Below the pieces are notes generated by a model. It did no database searches. It was given only the letters and a program-made list of their open reading frames with translations, and was not told the origin of the DNA. Positions 1 to 7,116 of a stretch of 11,182 nt of DNA are shown piece by piece. Position 1 is the stretch's first letter. Each line of letters starts with the position of its first letter. The DNA comes from Oscillospiraceae bacterium (GTDB taxonomy: Bacteria > Bacillota > Clostridia > Oscillospirales > UBA929): the NCBI GenBank assembly GCA_031271325.1, contig JAISVY010000007.1, positions 1 through 11,182 of the forward strand. The letters run 5' to 3'. A program made the translations under genes and the position numbers.

Positions 1-578
1 CAGCTCCCGCATTTCGGCGAAGCGGGGGTGCAGACCAACGCGCCCAGCTCCATCAGCCCCTCGGTGACGAGGCGGGGCGGAGCGTTGTCCATCAGCGAGC
101 GCACCCAACCCGATACATCCCCGCCGCCGCTCGCAAACAACCGGGAGTAGACGCGCCGCACATTGCCGTCCACGGCGGGCACGGGCAGGTTAAACGCAAC
201 CGAGGCAACGGCGCCCGCCGTGTACGCGCCGATCCCCGGCAGGGAGCGCAGCGCGTCCGCGTCCGCCGGGAGCGACCCGCCCCAGCCGGAAAGCACCGCC
301 TTCGCGGTTCTGTGCAGCGCTCTCGCCCGCGCGTAATAACCCAGCCCCGCCCAGAGGGCGAGCACGTCGGCTTCGTCCGCCCCGGCAAGCGACCGGACAT
401 CGGGAAACCGCGCGATAAAACGGTTGTAATAGGGCACCAGCGCCGACATACGCGTCTGCTGCGCCATCGTCTCGCTGACAAGAATCGCGTAAGGGTCGCC
501 GCTGCCGCGAAAGGGGAGTTCCCGCTTGTTTTCCGAAAACCAACCGACCAGCCGTTCACACAGACTCGATAACGTCAC
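1..578 (-). CDS. mutY: A/G-specific adenine DNA glycosylase MutY (3'-truncated by window edge)
   Basis: MutY removes adenine mispaired with 8-oxoguanine, the last guard of the GO oxidative-damage repair system. About 192 residues are visible, against roughly 350 in the family. The catalytic glutamate sits in SETMAQQT (E36). The helix-hairpin-helix LPGIGAYTAGAV spans about 113-124, and the catalytic aspartate is in VDGNVRRV (D137, equivalent to E. coli D138). The first two cysteines of the C-x6-C-x2-C-x5-C iron-sulphur site (C183, C190) fall just before the edge; the rest of that site and the C-terminal NUDIX-like 8-oxoG recognition domain lie outside. I chose the GTG at 578 because GGGAG lies 7 nt upstream. 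An in-frame ATG at 620 has no good ribosome site and adds residues unlike the family N terminus. The gene is last in the visible run, 99 bp after the clpE-like stop. No frameshift is seen. Confidence 0.95.
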   Translation of the reverse strand, partial: MTLSSLCERLVGWFSENKRELPFRGSGDPYAILVSETMAQQTRMSALVPYYNRFIARFPDVRSLAGADEADVLALWAGLGYYARARALHRTAKAVLSGWGGSLPADADALRSLPGIGAYTAGAVASVAFNLPVPAVDGNVRRVYSRLFASGGGDVSGWVRSLMDNAPPRLVTEGLMELGALVCTPASPKCGS

Positions 579-585
579 GCTAAAA

Positions 586-590
586 CTCCC
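586..590 (-). promoter_or_regulatory. Ribosome binding site of mutY
   Basis: GGGAG on the minus strand, 7 nt before GTG at 578. It favours this start over the in-frame ATG at 620, whose upstream bases show no purine-rich site at proper distance. Confidence 0.7.
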
Positions 591-600
591 GCAATCCAAA

Positions 601-672
601 TACCGCGCGGGCGGATTCATTCCGCCGCGGCAACGTCCTCATTCTATCCGAGAAAAACATCCGTTTTTCGAG
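601..672 (-). other. Intergenic hairpins between clpE-like gene and mutY
   Basis: Two inverted repeats lie in the 99-bp gap. One is AT-rich, GAAAAAC (652-658) and GTTTTTC (663-669) around a 4-nt loop. The other is GC-rich, GGCGGA and TCCGCC around a 5-nt loop (about 610-626), and can be extended with a bulge. Neither is followed by a clean U-run on the minus strand, so I do not call a terminator. They may be an mRNA processing or attenuation structure, or may have no role. Confidence 0.3.
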
Positions 673-677
673 GGGCA

Positions 678-2975
678 TTACAGCCCGATGACCTTCACAG
701 CACCGTCGCTCACGGTTGCTTTCATGTGGGTGACGGGGTGCTCGTAGCCATCGATCACGAGACTGGCAATCGCGTCTTCGATCTCTTTCTGGATCAGGCG
801 GCGCAGATTGCGCGCGCCGTATTTTTGTGAAAAAGACTTCTCGGCGAGCGCCGCCGCCGCTTCCTCGTCCCACGTGAAGTGCAGGCCGCGTTCCAGTAAG
901 CTGTCGGCCAGTTCGCGCAGCATCAGCGAAGCGATCAACGCGAAGCTGGTCTGCTCGAGCGGATTGAACGCGACCACTTCGTCCACGCGGTTGATAAATT
1001 CGGGACGCAGGAAATCGCTCAGGGCTTTCATCGCCTTTTCGCGGCTCTGCTCGGCGACGGTGCGCGAGTAGCCGATCGGCGCGTTGTTCTTGTCGCTGCC
1101 CGCGTTGGATGTCATGATGACAACGGTGTTCTCGAAATTGACCAAGCGCCCGTGCGCGTCTGTGATATGCCCGTCGTCTAAAATTTGCAGCATGATGTTC
1201 AGCACGTCGGGGTGCGCCTTCTCAATCTCGTCAAAAAGAATGACGCAATAGGGTTTACGGCGCACCTTCTCGGTCAGCTGTCCCGCTTCGTCATACCCCA
1301 CGTATCCCGGCGGCGCGCCGATGATGCGCGACACCGCGTGTTTTTCCATAAACTCCGACATATCGAGCCGGATCAGCGCCTCCGGCGCGTCGAACAGATC
1401 TTCGGCGAGGCACTTGACAAGTTCCGTCTTCCCCACGCCGGTGGGTCCGGTGAAGATAAACGACACCGGCTTGCGCTTGGCCGAAACCCCGGCGCGCCCG
1501 CGCCGGATCGCGGCGGATACCGCCGCCACCGCCTCATCCTGTCCGACGATGCGCTTCTTGAGGCGCTCCTCCAAACCGGCAAGCCGGGAAAACTCCTGCT
1601 CCCGGATGCGCGAGGCGGGAATTTTCGTCCACTGCTCGATCACCGCCGCAATATTCTCCACGCTCAGTTCCGGCACCGGCACGTCTTCTCTCAGCGTTTC
1701 GTTGAGGCGGAGTTCCCGGCTGCGTAAGGCAGCGAGGCGTTCGTAGGCTTCCGGTGAGCGGTCGGACAGCAAGCCGTCGCGCTCGGTCTGGATGGCCGCC
1801 ATTTCTTTTTTCGCCGCGTCGTTCTCGTGGATTGCCGGCGTTTTTAAGTTCAGGCCGCTGCAGGCTTCGTCGAGCAGGTCGATGGCTTTGTCGGGCAGGA
1901 AACGGTCGGTGATATACCGCTCGGACAGCAGCACGGCCTGCCGCGCCGTCTCGGGCGGGATGCGTACGCCGTGAAATTGCTCGTAGTAAGGCGCGATGCC
2001 CTTGATGATCTCGACCGACTCGGCAATCGACGGCTCGGCGACGGTCACCGGCTGAAAGCGCCGCTCCAGCGCCGCGTCGCGCTCAATATGTTTGCGGTAT
2101 TCGTTGAACGTCGTCGCGCCGATCACCTGTATCTCGCCTCTTGAGAGAGCGGGCTTGAGGATATTCGCGGCGTTCATTGAGCCTTCGGCGTCGCCCGCGC
2201 CTACCAAATTGTGCACCTCGTCGATCACAAGGATGATGTTGCCGAGCTTGCGTATCTCCTCGATCAAGCCCTTCATCCGGCTCTCGAACTGACCGCGAAA
2301 CTGCGTCCCTGCCACCAGCGCCGTCAGGTCGAGCAGGTACACCTCTTTGTCCCGCAGCTTGAACGGTACCTGACCGTTCGTGATGCTCTGCGCCAGCCCT
2401 TCGGCGATGGCCGTCTTGCCCACGCCCGGTTCGCCAATCAGGCAGGGGTTGTTTTTTTGGCGGCGGTTGAGGATCTGAATCACGCGCGCGATTTCGGGAT
2501 TCCTCCCCACCACGCGGTCAAGCTTCCCTTCCTTCGCGCGCTGGGTGAGGCAGATGCAGTAATTTTCCAAAAACTTTTTCTTCGGCGCGTTGTTCTCCCG
2601 CCCTTCGCGCTGCTGCCGCTGCCCCTGCTGCGCTTCGTTGTGGGGCGGCGGTTCCTGCGGCGTGCCGAAAAAACGGTTGAGGAAGGGGAAAGTCGCCGTT
2701 TTGCCCTCGTCGTCAAGGGTGTCGTCGCTTTCGAATTCCAGCATCCCTTTAAGGTCTTCGGGCGAATTGATCACTTCCATCATCTCGCCCGCCATCGTAT
2801 CCACGTCTTCCTCGGTAATCCCCAAACGCTTCATGATGTCGTTCATCGGCTGGATGCCCATCTCGCGGGCACACTTCAGGCACAAGCCCTCGTTGGTGGT
2901 GACGCCGTTTTCAATCTTGGTAACGAAAACCATCGCCATATTTTTCTTACATTTGCTACAGAGCATCGGTTGCAT
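678..2975 (-). CDS. clpE: Zinc-finger Clp/Hsp100 AAA+ unfoldase, ClpE-like
   Basis: This is a hexameric two-ring ATPase that unfolds proteins and would feed them to ClpP in the cytoplasm. It has 765 residues (B. subtilis ClpE, about 700). The N terminus is a four-cysteine zinc finger (C6, C9, C32, C35) instead of the double Clp_N domain of ClpA/B/C. A Gln/Asn-rich linker covers about 105-132. AAA-1 has Walker A GEPGVGKT (181-188), Walker B around 247-253 and ERR arginines at 305-306. A short coiled middle region (about 388-430) follows. AAA-2 has Walker A GPTGVGKT (510-517), Walker B VILFDE (578-583), GYVG pore loop (557-560) and FINR (660-663). The predicted ClpP-docking loop reads IGY (634-636) and the first-ring pore loop QFRG. 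ATG at 2975 has GGGAG 7 nt upstream, starting 4 nt after the pgsA stop, so the two are probably cotranslated. ClpE rather than ClpC is inferred from the finger and the missing N domain. Confidence 0.93.
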   Translation of the reverse strand: MQPMLCSKCKKNMAMVFVTKIENGVTTNEGLCLKCAREMGIQPMNDIMKRLGITEEDVDTMAGEMMEVINSPEDLKGMLEFESDDTLDDEGKTATFPFLNRFFGTPQEPPPHNEAQQGQRQQREGRENNAPKKKFLENYCICLTQRAKEGKLDRVVGRNPEIARVIQILNRRQKNNPCLIGEPGVGKTAIAEGLAQSITNGQVPFKLRDKEVYLLDLTALVAGTQFRGQFESRMKGLIEEIRKLGNIILVIDEVHNLVGAGDAEGSMNAANILKPALSRGEIQVIGATTFNEYRKHIERDAALERRFQPVTVAEPSIAESVEIIKGIAPYYEQFHGVRIPPETARQAVLLSERYITDRFLPDKAIDLLDEACSGLNLKTPAIHENDAAKKEMAAIQTERDGLLSDRSPEAYERLAALRSRELRLNETLREDVPVPELSVENIAAVIEQWTKIPASRIREQEFSRLAGLEERLKKRIVGQDEAVAAVSAAIRRGRAGVSAKRKPVSFIFTGPTGVGKTELVKCLAEDLFDAPEALIRLDMSEFMEKHAVSRIIGAPPGYVGYDEAGQLTEKVRRKPYCVILFDEIEKAHPDVLNIMLQILDDGHITDAHGRLVNFENTVVIMTSNAGSDKNNAPIGYSRTVAEQSREKAMKALSDFLRPEFINRVDEVVAFNPLEQTSFALIASLMLRELADSLLERGLHFTWDEEAAAALAEKSFSQKYGARNLRRLIQKEIEDAIASLVIDGYEHPVTHMKATVSDGAVKVIGL

Positions 2976-2979
2976 ACAA

Positions 2980-3534
2980 TTACTCCCTATTTTCGCGTTT
3001 GGGGCTGCTTGTTCTCCGCATAAACAAATATCCCATATATATGCACAACGCCGCGATGTTAAGAGCGAGAGCCGCCGATATGGCGGCGATATTCAAAGTG
3101 TTTGAAAAAATGTCCTGGAAAACCATGATGAGGAAACACACCGAGAAAAAAACCGTGGTCGAGAGCTTCCCCAAAATATTGGAAGGGGGCACGTCGCTGA
3201 TTTTTTTGTACACCACCAGCGCTCCCAGCCCCATGCATATCTCTTTGAAAAACACCACGATGCCCGCCCATACCGGCAGATGTTTATCGACGATCAGGCA
3301 CACCAACACGCAAAAGGCCATCAGTTTATCGGCGAGCGGGTCAAGAATCCGCCCGAGGCGTGTAATCAGGTTGTATTTCCGCGCGATATAGCCGTCCAGT
3401 ATGTCGGTCGCGGATGCCGCCAGATAGATCAGAGCCGCCCAGCGGTTGGCGCCGGGAAGTGAAGAGAAATACACCACCGGTACCAGAGGAACGGCGCACA
3501 GACGCAGCAATGACAAGGCATTCGGCGTATTCAT
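2980..3534 (-). CDS. pgsA: CDP-diacylglycerol-glycerol-3-phosphate 3-phosphatidyltransferase
   Basis: A membrane enzyme that joins CDP-diacylglycerol and glycerol-3-phosphate to give phosphatidylglycerol phosphate, the committed step to phosphatidylglycerol and cardiolipin. At 184 residues it has the usual family length. The complete CDP-alcohol phosphotransferase signature is visible: D44, D47-G48, A51-R52, G61, D65 and D69. These aspartates bind the metals and substrate. Hydrophobic stretches at about 8-25, 32-43, 72-108, 125-140 and 148-172 fit the roughly six-helix fold. The C terminus is short and basic. ATG 3534 overlaps the cvpA stop as ATGA, and AAGGAG lies 11 nt upstream within cvpA, so translational coupling is likely. 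A related phosphatidyltransferase such as phosphatidylserine synthase is less likely given length and the LDPLADK context. Confidence 0.94.
   Translation of the reverse strand: MNTPNALSLLRLCAVPLVPVVYFSSLPGANRWAALIYLAASATDILDGYIARKYNLITRLGRILDPLADKLMAFCVLVCLIVDKHLPVWAGIVVFFKEICMGLGALVVYKKISDVPPSNILGKLSTTVFFSVCFLIMVFQDIFSNTLNIAAISAALALNIAALCIYMGYLFMRRTSSPKRENRE
2983..2987 (-). promoter_or_regulatory. Ribosome binding site of the clpE-like gene
   Basis: GGGAG on the minus strand, 7 nt before ATG 2975 and inside the last codons of pgsA. It selects ATG 2975 over the in-frame ATG three codons later (2966) and suggests coupling to pgsA translation. Confidence 0.7.
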
Positions 3535-4247
3535 ACGGATAAGCTCTCCTTAAATGACAGCATCCCCGCCAGTATATTATGATTGACGAAGAGCTTGAGA
3601 ATCGCGGTGTTTTCTACCAGTTCGGGTTCCGCCAGAATCCCGAGATACCGTACAGCCCACCCGATCGCGCACAGGATTAAAATCCCGTACAGCGCTCCGG
3701 CGGCGCTGCCTCCGATTTTATCGACCAGATTCAGAATCGGCAGCTTGAAGATCGCCGCGATAAAGTGAATCAGCAGTGTCAGCGCCACCATACTCATGAC
3801 AAACCCCAGCAGGCAGAGCAGCGCGTACGCGACCATATAGAGCGCCGTCTTCCCGATTGTCTCTTGGAGCTGCTGACCTTCTATGGCGAGATTCTTCAGC
3901 ACCCTGTCGATCATTTTTTCTATTTCAAGCCCCGAAACCCCTAAATTTTCAAACGTACCCTTCGCTACTTCGGTAATTGTCGCAATGTCGGTCTTTTCGA
4001 TCTCGTTGACTCTGCCTTTGCCTTCCATCGCCTCGTCAATCGCGTCGTCGGCAAGCCAGCTCATGATGGGGTAGAGTTTCTCGCTCACCGGTTCGGCGTA
4101 AGCTCCGGCGATCTTGCCCGCGAGAAACGCCGATACAAAGATGATGAGCACTCCCGCCACCGTCAGGATCAGCCCTTTGCGGAACCCCTGCCACACGCAA
4201 AACGCCAGTATCCCCACCAGCAGCAAGTCGATCATAAAACTCGTCAC
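3531..4247 (-). CDS. CvpA family integral membrane protein
   Basis: CvpA proteins are small inner-membrane proteins named for colicin V production in E. coli; their molecular job is unsettled. This one has 238 residues (E. coli CvpA about 160). Membrane segments are seen at about 5-20 and 24-45, followed by the family's G-x-RKG turn (21-25), then about 134-165 and 180-203. The C-terminal motif LPILNLVDKIGGSAAGALYG (169-188) is typical. The extra length is an acidic, charged soluble stretch (about 55-133) between the membrane pairs. The start is uncertain: GTG at 4247 has a weak GGGGTGG 4 nt upstream, while ATG at 4235 would remove four residues. It is the first gene after a 200-nt gap holding a predicted promoter and a structured inverted repeat. 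Its stop overlaps the pgsA start by 4 nt. Confidence 0.88.
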   Translation of the reverse strand: MTSFMIDLLLVGILAFCVWQGFRKGLILTVAGVLIIFVSAFLAGKIAGAYAEPVSEKLYPIMSWLADDAIDEAMEGKGRVNEIEKTDIATITEVAKGTFENLGVSGLEIEKMIDRVLKNLAIEGQQLQETIGKTALYMVAYALLCLLGFVMSMVALTLLIHFIAAIFKLPILNLVDKIGGSAAGALYGILILCAIGWAVRYLGILAEPELVENTAILKLFVNHNILAGMLSFKESLSV

Positions 4248-4275
4248 GCAACCACCCCGTCATTCATCTAAGAAG

Positions 4276-4375
4276 CTCTAAAAACTTCATGTCCGCCGCC
4301 AGGCGAACGAGCGCAGCGCTTGCGGGCAGCCGCCTTCGGCGTGGTGCCGCAAGCCGGAGCGGGGAGTTTTTAGAG
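4276..4375 (-). repeat. Nested inverted-repeat element in the cvpA leader
   Basis: A perfect 11-bp outer inverted repeat, CTCTAAAAACT (4276-4286) and AGTTTTTAGAG (4365-4375), encloses a GC-rich core. Inside is a second stem, GCTTGCGGGCA (4318-4328) with TGCCGCAAGC (4345-4354), 10 pairs with one bulge. At its tip is CGCC-TTC-GGCG (4331-4341). No target-site duplication is visible. The element could be a MITE- or REP-like dispersed repeat, or a structured 5' leader of the cvpA-pgsA-clpE message. The minus-strand right arm ends in a short T-run, so weak termination is also possible. No coding sequence is supported here apart from a doubtful 17-codon reading frame. Confidence 0.6.
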
Positions 4376-4449
4376 TGACGCATCCGCGTCTCCCGCAATA
4401 CAACGCCGCAGTCTGAGTAACATCCTCTTTCTCTTCCGGTCCGAAGCGC

Positions 4450-5565
4450 CTAACCATTATACCATTCCGCATACCCGGAATACAAGAGCAGGATTCGTCC
4501 GTCTTCGGAAACCAGCACATCCCGCGCGGCGCACGGACCCAAGTCTTCCGTTAAAAGAGCCGTCCCGTCCAGCGTGAAGCGGGTCAGAACGCCCGCCTCC
4601 AGCACGGCGCAAACCCCTCCCGCCGCGGCAAATCCGGTCGGTCCCTCGGTAAACGAAACCCGGTCGTTCTCCGTGCCGGTATAGCTTAGGCAAACCAGCT
4701 GGGAATACTGCCCGCCCGCGTTGCGCCCGAGGTTTAGAAACACCGCCTCGGACGTGGCGTAGGGCGTGGATAACAGTGTCTGCCCGCCAAAAGGGTATTC
4801 CCCCAGCGGCAGCCCGTCGTCTGTATAAAAGTATACGCCCGATTCGGTAATAATGCAAACATGATTATTATCCGGCGAAGCCACCGCGAGCGCCACCTCG
4901 TCGGCAATCTCCGCCACGCCCAGGGGAGCGCCGGCATCGGCGCGCGTATCGTGAAAGGTGACGCGCAGACCCACCGTCTGCCCCGACTGCCCCATCGCGG
5001 CCACCGCCATCCGGTCGCCGGACGGCGAGAGCGACGCCGCCCAGATATAGCGCTCGCCCGAAAGCACCTGATACCGGGGATTGTTCTTGCTGTCGTACAA
5101 CCGCGCTACGCCTCGGTAACCGTCCTCTTCGGTCACCAGCACATACTCCCCCCGCGCGTTTCCGCCCGCGGTGAGCACAGGGAAATCAAACTCCTCCAAA
5201 ATCCCGCCGGTGTTGGCCGCCAGCAGTCCGCCGCCGACGCGGTCATAGGCGAGCACCTTGCTCCCCGCGACGGTCAGCGCGGGGCTGTCGAACGCGACGG
5301 GGCGCGACACCCGCTCCGCGCCGCTCCGGTCGTAGAGTACCAGACGGTCGCCGGAAAGAGCCGCCAGTTTCCCGTCGCAAAGGGCGAAGATGTTGCCTTC
5401 GTCGTAGTATACCCGCCCGTCTTCTTCTCCTTCCTCCTCACGCCCGAAAAGGTTTGAGAAAAACCCCAGCGTATCCTCGCTGATGTCGTCGCGGAACGCG
5501 ACAAACGCGATAACGAGCGCCATCACCGCGGCAAAAACCAGCAGGTATGTCACGAGCTTACGCAT
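4450..5565 (-). CDS. DUF5711-like membrane-anchored beta-propeller-like protein
   Basis: Function unknown. The 371-residue product starts with MRKL and one hydrophobic segment (about 5-23), with short basic ends, followed by an acidic stretch GREEEGEED (41-49). The rest is predicted as an extracytoplasmic domain. It is rich in repeated beta-hairpin-like units such as GDRLVLYDRSG, GDRMAVAAMG and DGRILLLYSG, of the kind seen in WD40/PQQ-type propellers. It resembles Clostridial proteins I remember as DUF5711, but I cannot run a profile. I chose ATG 5565 over GTG 5574: it keeps a normal N terminus and has GGGTGAG shortly upstream. Either start overlaps the truA stop, so translation is probably coupled. 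It closes the ecf-truA run. A 202-bp gap then precedes cvpA. Confidence 0.75.
   Translation of the reverse strand: MRKLVTYLLVFAAVMALVIAFVAFRDDISEDTLGFFSNLFGREEEGEEDGRVYYDEGNIFALCDGKLAALSGDRLVLYDRSGAERVSRPVAFDSPALTVAGSKVLAYDRVGGGLLAANTGGILEEFDFPVLTAGGNARGEYVLVTEEDGYRGVARLYDSKNNPRYQVLSGERYIWAASLSPSGDRMAVAAMGQSGQTVGLRVTFHDTRADAGAPLGVAEIADEVALAVASPDNNHVCIITESGVYFYTDDGLPLGEYPFGGQTLLSTPYATSEAVFLNLGRNAGGQYSQLVCLSYTGTENDRVSFTEGPTGFAAAGGVCAVLEAGVLTRFTLDGTALLTEDLGPCAARDVLVSEDGRILLLYSGYAEWYNG
4456..4485 (-). promoter_or_regulatory. Predicted extended -10 promoter for cvpA operon
   Basis: TGGTATAAT on the minus strand gives a perfect -10 (4456-4461) with the extended TG. TTGTAT (4480-4485) sits 18 nt upstream as a poor -35. 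The -10 overlaps the last sense codons of the preceding gene. Transcription would begin near 4448 and give a leader of about 200 nt containing the inverted-repeat element. Confidence 0.45.
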
Positions 5566-6307
5566 GCCGCTCACCCGTTTGACCGTACCATACCCCTGTC
5601 ATATACAATCCGTGCGGCGGCAGCACCGGACCGGCGGCGCTTCTGTCGCCGGAACGTATCAGCGCGGGGACGTCGGTGACCTTGCCCTCGCTGACCCACA
5701 GCAGCGTCCCCGCCAGCGCCCGCGCCATGTTGTATAAGAAACCGTTGGCGCTCATCACAAACTCAACCAGCCCGTCCCGCTCGCCGACCTCGAAGGCGAA
5801 CAGCGTACGCACCGTGCTCTTGACCGGCGTGCCCAGCGTCCGCACGCAGGCGAAGTCGTGCGTGCCCACAAACTCCCGCGCGGCGCGGCGCATCGCGTCT
5901 AAATCCAGCGCCCGCGCGTGGTGCAGCGCCCGCCCCTCCCAAAAGGGGTCGCGCGTTTGCCCCGTATAGATTCGGTAGGTATATTGCTTTTCGAGGCACG
6001 AGTTCAGCGCGTGAAAGGCATCCGGTACGGTCTTTGCCGACAGCACGGCGATGTCGCGCGGCAGGCGGCCGTTGAGCGCGTACGGCAGACGCTCGGGCGG
6101 GATCGGGCATTCGCCCCGGAAGTTCGTGACATAGGTTTCCGCGTGGACGCCCGCGTCGGTGCGCCCGCAGCCGTGCAGGGTCACAATACGCCCCAGCGTC
6201 TTCTCCAGCGCCGCTTTCAGCGTCCCGCAAACGCTCACGGCGTTCTTCTGTATCTGCCAGCCGTGGTATGCCCTTCCGTCAAAGCGGAGCGTCAGCGCCG
6301 TGTTCAT
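5558..6307 (-). CDS. truA: tRNA pseudouridine(38-40) synthase TruA
   Basis: TruA isomerises uridines 38-40 in the tRNA anticodon stem-loop to pseudouridine. The 249-residue product has the usual length. The catalytic aspartate is D51 in CGRTDAGVHA. Early LRFDGRAYHGWQ (7-18), ALNGRLPRDI and the late GFLYNMARALAGTLL are family hallmarks. The ATG at 6307 overlaps the ecfT stop as ATGA. A longer in-frame extension upstream would run through ecfT and has no family similarity, so I reject it. Position directly after ecfT is the standard Firmicute order. In Bacillus it is followed by ribosomal genes rplM-rpsI; here a DUF5711-like gene follows instead. No internal disruption. Confidence 0.96.
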   Translation of the reverse strand: MNTALTLRFDGRAYHGWQIQKNAVSVCGTLKAALEKTLGRIVTLHGCGRTDAGVHAETYVTNFRGECPIPPERLPYALNGRLPRDIAVLSAKTVPDAFHALNSCLEKQYTYRIYTGQTRDPFWEGRALHHARALDLDAMRRAAREFVGTHDFACVRTLGTPVKSTVRTLFAFEVGERDGLVEFVMSANGFLYNMARALAGTLLWVSEGKVTDVPALIRSGDRSAAGPVLPPHGLYMTGVWYGQTGERHA

Positions 6308-7116
6308 GGCAGAAACCAGCCGAGCCGCCCAAGCACGGTAACCCCGGCGAACAGCGCGACGCTCGTCGTCAGCGCCCAAACGTCCCGCGCCGCCATATGC
6401 GGCTGGTTCATCCGGGTGCGCCCTTTGCCGCCGTGATAACAGCGGCACTCCATCGCGACGGCCAGCTCGTCCGCGCGGCGGAACGCGCTGACGAACAGCG
6501 GCACCAGCAGCGGAATCAACGCTTTCGCGCGGCGGAAGAGATTGCCTGTCTCAAAGTCCGCGCCGCGAGCCTTCTGCGCGTTCATGATCTTGTCGGTCTC
6601 CTCGATGATGGTGGGGATAAACCGCATCGCGATGGTCATCATCATCGCGAACTCATGCACCGGAACCCGGATCTTGCCGAGCGGGCTGAGCAGCCGCGCC
6701 AGCGCGTCCGACAGGGCGAGCGGGCTTGTGGTGTAGGTCAGCAGGAAAGTCGCCGAGATCAGCATGATCAGGCGCAGCGCCATAAACGCCGCCCGCTCGA
6801 TACCCTCAGCGGTAATTTTGAATACCCAGAAGGTAACCAGCGGCTCCCCCGGCGTGTAAAAGATGTTCAGAACCGCCGTAAAGACGATGATAAACAGCAT
6901 CGGCCGCAGCCCCCGGAACAGGGAAGACAGCTTAATGCGGGATACCGAAACCGTCACCGTCAGGTACAGCAGCACAAACCCGTAAGTCAGCGGGTGGTTC
7001 GCCATCAGCAGCGCCGTGATAAACGCGAACAGCAGCACCATCTTCGCCCTCGGGTCAAGCCGGTGGATAAGCGTCGTGCCGGGGAAGTACTGCCCCAGCG
7101 TAATATCCTTCAGCAC
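6304..7116 (-). CDS. ecfT: Energy-coupling factor transporter transmembrane protein EcfT
   Basis: EcfT is the membrane scaffold of group II ECF importers. It couples ATP hydrolysis by EcfA1/EcfA2 to interchangeable substrate-binding S components for vitamins and metals. The 270-residue product has the N-terminal HRLDPRAK motif (18-25), hydrophobic helices at about 26-58, 70-88, 108-130, 155-170 and 243-268, and the cytoplasmic coupling helices. The first Ala-Arg-Gly motif that contacts the ATPases is intact (183-185 in QKARGADF). The second reads CRC (224-226 in AMECRCYHGG), keeping the arginine. The GTG start at 7116 overlaps the ecfA2 end by 7 nt. No strong ribosome site is seen, which fits coupling. 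It follows both ATPase genes and precedes truA. Confidence 0.95.
   Translation of the reverse strand: MLKDITLGQYFPGTTLIHRLDPRAKMVLLFAFITALLMANHPLTYGFVLLYLTVTVSVSRIKLSSLFRGLRPMLFIIVFTAVLNIFYTPGEPLVTFWVFKITAEGIERAAFMALRLIMLISATFLLTYTTSPLALSDALARLLSPLGKIRVPVHEFAMMMTIAMRFIPTIIEETDKIMNAQKARGADFETGNLFRRAKALIPLLVPLFVSAFRRADELAVAMECRCYHGGKGRTRMNQPHMAARDVWALTTSVALFAGVTVLGRLGWFLP

Noticed and set aside
92..559. Two long minus-strand reading frames (92-559 and 190-543)
   Set aside because: They are Arg/Ala-rich out-of-frame readings of mutY. The third frame gives a clear MutY with all catalytic motifs.
640..648. TAGAAT as a -10 for mutY
   Set aside because: No plausible -35 or extended TG at proper spacing.
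645..672. Rho-independent terminator after the Clp gene
   Set aside because: The 7-bp stem is AT-rich and no U-run follows on the minus strand.
2211..3023. Plus-strand 270-codon frame opposite the Clp gene
   Set aside because: Low-complexity His/Arg/Leu-rich shadow of the strongly conserved ClpE-like coding strand, with no recognisable family.
4287..4520. Minus-strand 77-codon frame across the gap before cvpA
   Set aside because: It runs through the end of the DUF5711-like gene out of frame and then through the inverted-repeat element. No ribosome site or family resemblance.
5570..5590. CtsR operator upstream of the DUF5711-like gene
   Set aside because: Only one GGTCAAA heptad is present, inside truA. 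The tandem heptad needed for CtsR is absent and the gene is not a heat-shock gene.
6308..6448. N-terminal extension of TruA
   Set aside because: These codons are the ecfT gene in another frame. TruA begins normally at ATG 6307 in an ATGA overlap.
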